Shown here: positions 1-3,538 of the stretch, one piece after another
How the letters are laid out: each line of letters opens with the position of its first letter
How positions within the stretch are numbered: position 1 is the first letter of the stretch
Assembly: GCA_020024455.1 (NCBI GenBank)
Contig: JAHHTU010000055.1
Span: forward strand, 1 to 5,592
Length of the DNA: 5,592 bases
Origin: Anaerotignum sp.
GTDB lineage: Bacteria; Bacillota; Clostridia; Lachnospirales; Anaerotignaceae
Direction of reading: 5' to 3'
The notes under the pieces: model-generated
Seen by the model: only the letters and a program-made list of their open reading frames with translations
What the model was told of the DNA's origin: nothing
The model's database searches: none
Translations under genes and position numbers: made by a program

Positions 1-10
1 ACACCATGAT

Positions 11-820
11 TTACGGTACAGTCATGGTTGCACCAATGATATAGGCAGTATCATTTGCCAAATCGTTTGCAATAATCACCAATATCTTACTGTCTGGCTG
101 TGTTATTTGACTGTTGCCATGCAACTGAGATTGTGATATCAAATCAGCATATAAGGCAGGTTTCTCTTTTTGTATCAATCGGTCAGCTTCCCCTGTATCT
201 GCTGTATAACTAGAAAAAATCTCCCAAGTGCTGAAAGTGTTCTCTGTTCGCAGTGTGATAACAGGATTTTCTGCAACATACATCTGGTCTTGGTATGCGA
301 TTGGTGCATCTAGCATACAGAATGTTTCCAATGTTTTGGTATATATTTTGATTTGATTGCTTGTCCTGCTATCATATGTAAAGTGCAAGAAATTTACTTC
401 TGATGGTTGGATATGCCCTTGTTTTTCCAAAAAAAGTGTGTCTGCATGAGAAATGATACGATGTACAATATCATGCTGCCAAAAATATCCTACGGTTTGT
501 GCTGCGTCAGCAAGTAAAGAAATCATATCAGAATACGTTTCTATTCTGGCAGTATCCCATATTCTACGCAACTCTTGTGGACTTTTGACAGAGTGTGAGA
601 GCCATTGTGCTTTTGTATAGGAAAAAATATAGCTAATTGGTACAAGCAGTAACAAAATCATACAAACACACAAAACCATTCCTGTGTAAAACTTGACCTT
701 TCTTCTGTGTTCTGCTGGAATTGCCTGATACTTTTTGTTGATTTTCTCATCTATGTATTGGTCTATGTGTATCCAAATCTGCTTACAGGGTTGCAATATC
801 ATTGCAAAAAAAGATTTCAT
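11..820 (-). CDS. Single-pass membrane protein of unknown function
   Basis: I do not recognise the family. The 269-residue product has a charged cytoplasmic N-terminus (about 1-43, with an RRKVK stretch just before the membrane), one strongly hydrophobic segment at about 44-66 (FYTGMVLCVCMILLLLVPIS), and a roughly 200-residue remainder. By the positive-inside rule that remainder should lie outside the cell. There is no cleavage site, so it should be a signal anchor. I chose the ATG at 820 because AGAGGTG sits 5 nt upstream. An in-frame ATG at 847 exists but lies 4 nt from the preceding stop and has no ribosome binding site. The gene follows the 851-1423 gene by 30 bp with no terminator between, so the two are probably co-transcribed. 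The layout resembles membrane-anchored accessory proteins of secretion or conjugation systems, but no motif supports that. It is certainly a gene; the function is open. Confidence 0.85.
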   Translation of the reverse strand: MKSFFAMILQPCKQIWIHIDQYIDEKINKKYQAIPAEHRRKVKFYTGMVLCVCMILLLLVPISYIFSYTKAQWLSHSVKSPQELRRIWDTARIETYSDMISLLADAAQTVGYFWQHDIVHRIISHADTLFLEKQGHIQPSEVNFLHFTYDSRTSNQIKIYTKTLETFCMLDAPIAYQDQMYVAENPVITLRTENTFSTWEIFSSYTADTGEADRLIQKEKPALYADLISQSQLHGNSQITQPDSKILVIIANDLANDTAYIIGATMTVP

Positions 821-850
821 AAATACACCTCTTTCGTAATATTTCACTGA

Positions 851-1423
851 TTATTTGTAAGATTTCATAAATAATTGCACACCTTCGGGTTGTATGGTAC
901 CAATTTGTTGAAACCCTGCTGACTCTAAAATCTGTATTTGTTCGATTTGTGTTTGTAATACATCTACAAAGACATAAGAAGGTTTGAGGAAAAAACTGTG
1001 TTGCAAAATAGTGGGAATTGCCAGTAAAATTTCTTTGTGTATTTGTTTGTAATCTAAGCCATTTTGCATGGCATCTTCATACACATGAAATTCGGACAAA
1101 TGGATTGCCCAGCCGTTCATATAGCTGTTGTGCCAGAATGATTTTTTGGTATTATTTTTCAGTTTCAGATACTTACAAATGGCTAAAAACGACTTTTTTT
1201 CTGCATTCTGTTCCGATTGGGTTGCATAGTTCCAAAACATCACGTCTTTTTGGCTGCCAATATCCCAAACTTTACACGCCATATACGCAATCCAATCGCT
1301 GTCATCTTCCCGTATACCAATGGCAATTTGTTTGATAAATAAGTTTTCCGGCTTATACTGTAATTTTTGTTTTCCTCTCTGAAACGATATGATTTGGTTT
1401 ACCTCTACAATCAAATTTTCCAT
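851..1423 (-). CDS. Hypothetical protein, possibly GNAT-fold acetyltransferase-like
   Basis: This 190-residue soluble protein has no signal peptide or membrane segment. The C-terminal stretch ILESAGFQQIGTIQPEG followed by LFMKS resembles the end of GNAT N-acetyltransferases, where a 'GF..vG' turn precedes the last strand. The mid-region VFVDVLQTQIEQIQILES fits the preceding strand and helix. I cannot see a clear acetyl-CoA binding R/QxxGxG/A loop, so the resemblance may be structural only or coincidental. Start choice: an ATG at 1435 abuts the AAAGGA motif with no spacer, whereas the ATG at 1423 has that motif 11 nt upstream, so 1423 is preferred. The gene lies 81 bp downstream of the XRE gene, beyond an intrinsic terminator, so it should have its own promoter; I see no convincing one in the short gap. 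It leads a likely two-gene operon with the membrane protein at 11-820. Confidence 0.82.
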   Translation of the reverse strand: MENLIVEVNQIISFQRGKQKLQYKPENLFIKQIAIGIREDDSDWIAYMACKVWDIGSQKDVMFWNYATQSEQNAEKKSFLAICKYLKLKNNTKKSFWHNSYMNGWAIHLSEFHVYEDAMQNGLDYKQIHKEILLAIPTILQHSFFLKPSYVFVDVLQTQIEQIQILESAGFQQIGTIQPEGVQLFMKSYK

Positions 1424-1460
1424 GTCACTTGTCATCCTTTCTTTTTTTGTTTTGTATATA

Positions 1461-1489
1461 AAAAAACTTGGTAATGTTTTACCAAGTTT
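1461..1489 (-). terminator. Intrinsic terminator of the XRE regulator gene
   Basis: An 11-bp perfect stem (1464-1474 with 1479-1489, core AACTTGGTAA) with a 4-nt loop is followed on the minus strand by a run of U's. It lies 15 bp beyond the XRE stop codon. The plus-strand tail is poorer (CTTTG), so it mainly serves leftward transcription. Confidence 0.85.
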
Positions 1490-1504
1490 CTTTGTTCACT
1501 GTAT

Positions 1505-2452
1505 TTATGCTTTTGACGGAAATGTATATACCGTTGCTTCTTGCTTTTTGGGTGGTTCCACACAAACTCCAAAACAACGTCCGGCTTCTCTTGCTTCTGC
1601 TGCGGACACTTTTCCCAATATCTTGGAGTCCAATGTCACACGAATATGGTTGATTTCACTTTCTGCATACCCCAATTCACGCAATGTAAGGGTAAGATAC
1701 CCATGCATATGTACGTCAAATTTTCTGGTTTCCATAAAATCGTCACACTCTTTATAAGTGCGGTCCTGCATAATCCAAAAGGGATCGTTTTCTATGGAAG
1801 CCACATAAGGAGCCTCCCTTTCTACTTCATCTGATTCTTTTGATGGTTGTGCATCGGGACTACTTGCGGAATGAAGCACATTTGAAGAGATATTGTTTTG
1901 ATATACAGGTACATCAGAAAACGGTAATTCGGTTATACCCAATTCTTTATACCGTTCCAAAAGTGCTAAGTCATGTTCATCAAGCGGAGCCGGTTCTGTG
2001 CAAGCAAGTACATCGGCAGGAGGAAATGAGTATGTACCATATTTTTCTAATGCTTCCAGTATATAATCTGGTATACATGCGTATGGATCATCTTGTGTAT
2101 CCGGTTGCTTTTGTTCTCCTTCGTCATCATGTTGGTAAAGATTATACAGATAATCTCCGGTTGCTCCCCATATTGGTTTATCATCGTGTCGATATGTGGA
2201 TAAGACCTCTACATTATCCTCCATGGTTGGTTCATATTCCCAGCCTAAAATATATCGAATACTACTACTTAATGCACCTGCAATGGTTTCCAAGCTTGGA
2301 TATGGCGGTATTGGTTTTAAGCCAATTTCCAAACGATGGATATTCTCTGCGGTTGTACCGGTTCTGTTTGCCAAATCTTCTTGTGAAAAGTTATGTTTTT
2401 TTCGTAAATAATAAATTCTTTGTCCCGGCGTTGTGTAAATTGTTCTTTTCAT
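1505..2452 (-). CDS. XRE-family helix-turn-helix transcriptional regulator
   Basis: The 315-residue protein has an N-terminal HTH domain at about residues 9-72. It begins GQRIYYLRKKHNFSQEDLA, with the SQEDLA helix-turn, the recognition helix around TAENIHRLEIG, and the closing LETIAGALSSSIRYILG, all matching the XRE/Cro consensus. The rest is unusual for this family. Residues about 75-220 are acidic and low in complexity (linker-like), and a compact conserved-looking segment lies at about 222-300 (from DPFWIMQDRTYKEC to AAEAREAGRCFG), which I do not recognise. This C-terminal part may be a ligand or partner domain. AGAGGTG lies 7 nt before the ATG. It has its own extended -10 promoter and terminator, so it is monocistronic. 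It sits next to the triple toxin-antitoxin array and may control it or a wider regulon, but type I systems normally need no protein regulator, so that link is inference. Confidence 0.93.
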   Translation of the reverse strand: MKRTIYTTPGQRIYYLRKKHNFSQEDLANRTGTTAENIHRLEIGLKPIPPYPSLETIAGALSSSIRYILGWEYEPTMEDNVEVLSTYRHDDKPIWGATGDYLYNLYQHDDEGEQKQPDTQDDPYACIPDYILEALEKYGTYSFPPADVLACTEPAPLDEHDLALLERYKELGITELPFSDVPVYQNNISSNVLHSASSPDAQPSKESDEVEREAPYVASIENDPFWIMQDRTYKECDDFMETRKFDVHMHGYLTLTLRELGYAESEINHIRVTLDSKILGKVSAAEAREAGRCFGVCVEPPKKQEATVYTFPSKA

Positions 2453-2473
2453 ATGTTATCACCTCTTATATAG

Positions 2474-2482
2474 ATTATACCA
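2474..2482 (-). promoter_or_regulatory. Extended -10 promoter of the XRE gene
   Basis: On the minus strand the sequence reads TGGTATAAT, a consensus -10 hexamer with the TGn extension. The -35 region at 17-bp spacing (CCCACT) is poor, which the extended -10 would offset. The predicted start lies only about 15 nt before the ATG, so the leader would hold little more than the ribosome binding site (2460-2466). Confidence 0.65.
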
Positions 2483-2506
2483 TCTGAAAAATAGCAAGTG
2501 GGGAAA

Positions 2507-2530
2507 ACAGAAAAAAAATTTTTATTCTGT
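2507..2530. promoter_or_regulatory. 24-bp near-perfect palindrome, candidate operator
   Basis: ACAGAA and TTCTGT arms flank an A/T core; 11 of 12 opposed positions pair. It lies between the divergent promoters of the XRE gene (minus) and of the first antitoxin RNA (plus, -35 at 2539), where a dimeric repressor could act on both. The HTH protein next door is the obvious candidate. Alternatively it is only an A-tract UP element for the antitoxin promoter. Confidence 0.4.
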
Positions 2531-2538
2531 CATTCTAT

Positions 2539-2567
2539 TTGCTTTTTGTGGCAGAGTGTGCTACAAT
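2539..2567 (+). promoter_or_regulatory. Antitoxin RNA promoter, cassette 1
   Basis: TTGCTT (2539-2544), a 17-bp spacer and TACAAT (2562-2567), with TGC just before the -10 giving an extended -10. The same arrangement recurs at identical spacing in cassettes 2 and 3. Confidence 0.8.
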
Positions 2568-2573
2568 GGCAAT

Positions 2574-2661
2574 AGAAAAAGGATTACCGTTTTTCGCAAG
2601 GCGGTCAGTCCAAAATAAATTCGAGTGACCGTCTAACAGAAGTTAGGCGGTCGTTGTTTTA
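2574..2661 (+). ncRNA. Antitoxin antisense RNA, cassette 1
   Basis: A plus-strand RNA of about 88 nt is predicted between the promoter at 2539-2567 and the terminator at 2627-2662. It encodes no peptide with a ribosome binding site. It is fully complementary to the 3' UTR of the toxin mRNA made from the opposite strand, ending just before the toxin stop codon. In txpA/RatA-type systems such 3' overlaps lead to duplex formation and RNase III cleavage of the toxin mRNA. The RNA opens with a GGATTACCG box that mirrors the toxin 5' UTR box at 2795-2821. The exact 5' end is inferred from the -10 position. Confidence 0.78.
2576..2611 (-). terminator. Probable terminator of toxin mRNA, cassette 1
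   Basis: On the minus strand GGACTGACCG can pair with CGGTAATCC (one mismatch, one bulge, one G-U) around a loop of about 11 nt, followed by five U's. It lies at the far end of the antitoxin gene, so the toxin transcript would span the entire antisense RNA. The stem is imperfect. Confidence 0.5.
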
Positions 2662-2662
2662 T
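2627..2662 (+). terminator. Antitoxin RNA terminator, cassette 1
   Basis: GACCGTCTAAC (2627-2637) pairs with GTTAGGCGGTC (2642-2652) around an AGAA loop, 11 bp with one U-G wobble, then GTTGTTTTAT. On the opposite strand the wobble becomes an A-C mismatch, so the hairpin is tuned for plus-strand transcription. Confidence 0.82.
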
Positions 2663-2668
2663 AAAACC

Positions 2669-2773
2669 CTATTTTTTCAACAGGGCAATAATTGCTACAA
2701 TCAACATTCCCAGCTGTATACCAGCCAAGACAAATTGTATGCTTATTTGCATCAATTCAAAATATGTAATCAT
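2669..2773 (-). CDS. Type I toxin peptide 1 (holin-like/TxpA-BsrG type), 34 aa
   Basis: The 34-residue peptide begins MITYFELMQ and ends LLKK, with an almost continuous hydrophobic stretch at about 10-32 (VLAGIQLGMLIVAIIALL) long enough to cross the membrane once, and a basic C-terminus. This matches small Firmicutes membrane toxins that depolarise or perturb the membrane when their antisense RNA is missing. The start is fixed by AAGGGGGTG 5 nt upstream; a nearer ATG in the leader (at 2778) runs straight into TGA. Compared with copies 2 and 3 it has 11 extra residues after the ITYxEL motif and lacks the terminal QR. The conserved promoter, leader hairpin, overlapping antisense gene and copy-to-copy conservation of the frame all support a real gene. 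Toxicity is inferred from family and layout. Confidence 0.82.
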   Translation of the reverse strand: MITYFELMQISIQFVLAGIQLGMLIVAIIALLKK

Positions 2774-2778
2774 AGCAT

Positions 2779-2799
2779 CACCCCCTTATAAAGAGAGTG
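2779..2799 (-). promoter_or_regulatory. Shine-Dalgarno-sequestering hairpin, toxin 1 leader
   Basis: In the toxin mRNA CACTCTCTT pairs with AAGGGGGTG (9 bp with two G-U pairs) around a UAU loop. The right arm is the ribosome binding site itself, so translation should be off while the hairpin holds. Confidence 0.68.
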
Positions 2800-2831
2800 A
2801 CCAACCGCCAAACGGCAATCCTTCAAGGAAT

Positions 2832-2860
2832 AGTATACAAGATTTTTCTCTGTTTTTCAA
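2832..2860 (-). promoter_or_regulatory. Toxin 1 promoter
   Basis: On the minus strand TTGAAA (2855-2860), a 17-bp spacer and TATACT (2832-2837). The predicted start near 2825 gives a leader of about 50 nt. Confidence 0.78.
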
Positions 2861-2873
2861 CAAAATATTCCGT

Positions 2874-2902
2874 TTGCTTTTTACAGCAGAGTGTGCTACA
2901 AT
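2874..2902 (+). promoter_or_regulatory. Antitoxin RNA promoter, cassette 2
   Basis: TTGCTT (2874-2879), a 17-bp spacer and TACAAT (2897-2902) preceded by TGC. It is divergent from the toxin 1 promoter, with 13 bp between the two -35 boxes. Confidence 0.8.
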
Positions 2903-2910
2903 ACCAATAG

Positions 2911-2946
2911 AAAAAGGATTGCCGTTTTTCGAGAGGCGGTCAGTCC
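2911..2946 (-). terminator. Probable terminator of toxin mRNA, cassette 2
   Basis: On the minus strand GGACTGACCG pairs imperfectly with CGGCAATCC, followed by five U's. Relative to copies 1 and 3 a G-U pair becomes G-C, keeping the stem. Confidence 0.48.
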
Positions 2947-2964
2947 CAAAAATTTTTTGGGTAT

Positions 2965-3000
2965 GACCGTCTAACAGAAGTTAAGCGGTCGTTGTTTTAT
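2965..3000 (+). terminator. Antitoxin RNA terminator, cassette 2 (one mismatch)
   Basis: GACCGTCTAAC (2965-2975) and GTTAAGCGGTC (2980-2990) around an AGAA loop, then GTTGTTTTAT. G to A at 2984 puts a C-A mismatch next to the U-G wobble in mid-stem, so this copy should be weaker than those in cassettes 1 and 3. Confidence 0.7.
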
Positions 3001-3001
3001 C

Positions 3002-3082
3002 TTATCTCTGTTTTTTCAGCAGAGTGATCAGTGCTACCAGAAATATTCCTGTCTGAATGAGATCAGAGTATGTAATATACAT
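3002..3082 (-). CDS. Type I toxin peptide 2 (holin-like/TxpA-BsrG type), 26 aa
   Basis: The 26-residue peptide begins MYITYSDLIQTGIF, continues LVALITLL and ends KKQR. The ITYS(D/E)LIQ start, a short hydrophobic stretch (about 8-22) and a basic tail are typical of the many tiny holin-like toxins of Clostridia. It differs from toxin 3 at one residue (D7 instead of E7). AAGGGGGTG lies 5 nt upstream, within a hairpin. Its mRNA should start near 3133 and run through the antitoxin 2 gene to about 2911. The hydrophobic span is only about 15 residues, short for a conventional single pass, so it may insert as an oligomer or lie at the membrane surface. Confidence 0.83.
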   Translation of the reverse strand: MYITYSDLIQTGIFLVALITLLKKQR

Positions 3083-3087
3083 AGCAT

Positions 3088-3108
3088 CACCCCCTTACAA
3101 AGAGAGTG
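3088..3108 (-). promoter_or_regulatory. Shine-Dalgarno-sequestering hairpin, toxin 2 leader
   Basis: The same 9-bp stem as in cassette 1, pairing CACTCTCTT with AAGGGGGTG, with a UGU loop. Confidence 0.68.
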
Positions 3109-3139
3109 GCCAACCGCCAAACGGTAATCCTTCGTTTTT

Positions 3140-3168
3140 AGTATATCGTATTTTTGTTGAATTTTCAG
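3140..3168 (-). promoter_or_regulatory. Toxin 2 promoter
   Basis: On the minus strand CTGAAA (3163-3168), a 17-bp spacer and TATACT (3140-3145). The -35 has one more deviation from TTGACA than in copies 1 and 3, so it may be slightly weaker. Confidence 0.74.
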
Positions 3169-3181
3169 CAAAATATTCCAT

Positions 3182-3210
3182 TTGCTTTTTATGGCAGAGT
3201 ATGCTACAAT
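3182..3210 (+). promoter_or_regulatory. Antitoxin RNA promoter, cassette 3
   Basis: TTGCTT (3182-3187), a 17-bp spacer and TACAAT (3205-3210) preceded by TGC. It is divergent from the toxin 2 promoter. Confidence 0.8.
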
Positions 3211-3218
3211 AGCAATAG

Positions 3219-3253
3219 AAAAAGGATTACCGTTTTCCCAAGGCGGTCAGTCC
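3219..3253 (-). terminator. Probable terminator of toxin mRNA, cassette 3
   Basis: On the minus strand GGACTGACCG pairs imperfectly with CGGTAATCC, followed by five U's, at the same place as in the other cassettes. Confidence 0.48.
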
Positions 3254-3269
3254 CAAAATTTTTTTGAGA

Positions 3270-3304
3270 GACCGTCTAACAGAAGTTAGGCGGTCAATTT
3301 TTTT
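3270..3304 (+). terminator. Antitoxin RNA terminator, cassette 3
   Basis: GACCGTCTAAC (3270-3280) pairs with GTTAGGCGGTC (3285-3295) around AGAA, then AA and seven T's. Confidence 0.85.
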
Positions 3305-3307
3305 ATC

Positions 3308-3388
3308 TTATCTCTGTTTTTTCAACAGAGTGATAAGTGCTACCAGAAATATTCCTGTCTGAATCAGCTCAGAGTATGTAATATACAT
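3308..3388 (-). CDS. Type I toxin peptide 3 (holin-like/TxpA-BsrG type), 26 aa
   Basis: The 26-residue peptide begins MYITYSELIQTGIF and ends LLKKQR, nearly identical to toxin 2. It has the same ribosome binding site, leader hairpin and convergent antisense RNA. Its promoter at 3447-3475 is the cleanest of the three, and it is the first cassette downstream of the surface protein gene, separated by the hairpin at 3491-3520. The predicted mRNA runs from about 3440 to about 3219 (roughly 220 nt), of which only 81 nt encode the peptide; long structured UTRs are characteristic of type I toxin mRNAs. Toxicity is inferred. Confidence 0.84.
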   Translation of the reverse strand: MYITYSELIQTGIFLVALITLLKKQR

Positions 3389-3393
3389 AGCAT

Positions 3394-3414
3394 CACCCCC
3401 TTACAAAGAGAGTG
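3394..3414 (-). promoter_or_regulatory. Shine-Dalgarno-sequestering hairpin, toxin 3 leader
   Basis: A 9-bp stem pairing CACTCTCTT with AAGGGGGTG around a UGU loop, identical to cassette 2. Confidence 0.68.
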
Positions 3415-3446
3415 ACCAACCGCCAAACGGCAATCCTTCATGAGAT

Positions 3447-3475
3447 AGTATACAAGATTTTTGTTGATTTTTCAA
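3447..3475 (-). promoter_or_regulatory. Toxin 3 promoter
   Basis: On the minus strand TTGAAA (3470-3475), a 17-bp spacer and TATACT (3447-3452). The predicted start near 3440 gives a leader of about 52 nt. Confidence 0.8.
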
Positions 3476-3490
3476 CAAAAATTGATAAAG

Positions 3491-3520
3491 CAAGCCTACA
3501 CAGATATTCCAGTAGGCTTG
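3491..3520. terminator. Bidirectional hairpin terminator after the SLH protein gene
   Basis: CAAGCCTAC (3491-3499) pairs with GTAGGCTTG (3512-3520), a 9-bp perfect stem with a 12-nt loop. It lies 18 bp past the surface protein stop codon. The minus-strand tail is CTTTATC; the plus-strand tail is TTTTTG, which is better. It would also shield the surface gene from plus-strand read-through. Confidence 0.65.
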
Positions 3521-3538
3521 TTTTTGATTGGAAAAGTA

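Larger units (their letters stand above)
2909..3000 (+). ncRNA. Antitoxin antisense RNA, cassette 2
   Basis: A plus-strand RNA of about 90 nt lies between the promoter at 2874-2902 and the hairpin at 2965-2990, complementary to the 3' UTR of toxin 2. Its 5' box reads GGATTGCCG, unlike GGATTACCG in copies 1 and 3. Its terminator stem has a C-A mismatch not present in the other two, so termination may be leakier. The 5' end is inferred. Confidence 0.76.
3217..3304 (+). ncRNA. Antitoxin antisense RNA, cassette 3
   Basis: A plus-strand RNA of about 88 nt ends at the strongest terminator of the three (11 bp with one wobble, then seven U's). It is complementary to the toxin 3 3' UTR. Its 5' portion, GGATTACCG to CGGTCAGTCC (3224-3253), nearly repeats the toxin 5' UTR box in the same sense. 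The 5' end is inferred from the promoter. Confidence 0.8.
2539..3475. repeat. Array of three tandem type I toxin-antitoxin cassettes
   Basis: Three homologous units follow head to tail. The toxin start codons lie at 2773, 3082 and 3388 (periods 309 and 306 bp) and the antitoxin -10 boxes at 2562, 2897 and 3205 (periods 335 and 308). Each unit reads, left to right: plus-strand promoter, antitoxin RNA with terminator, minus-strand toxin ORF, toxin leader, minus-strand promoter. Between units the toxin promoter of one copy and the antitoxin promoter of the next are divergent, with their -35 boxes 13 bp apart. Homology begins near 2535 and stops near 3480. I see no transposase, direct target repeats or att sites, so duplication by recombination is the likely origin. 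Confidence 0.88.

Noticed and set aside
1840..2487. Long plus-strand open frame (215 codons) opposite the XRE gene
   Set aside because: It is a shadow of the XRE gene, which has an HTH domain, ribosome binding site, promoter and terminator; the plus-strand product has a composition unlike a protein and no ribosome binding site.
2739..2966. Plus-strand open frame across cassettes 1 and 2
   Set aside because: It crosses two divergent promoters and a leader hairpin, has no ribosome binding site, and is not kept open in the other cassettes.
2539..3475. CRISPR array or insertion sequence as the source of the repeats
   Set aside because: The units are about 310 bp with promoters and terminators, not short repeats with unique spacers, and there is no transposase or target-site duplication.
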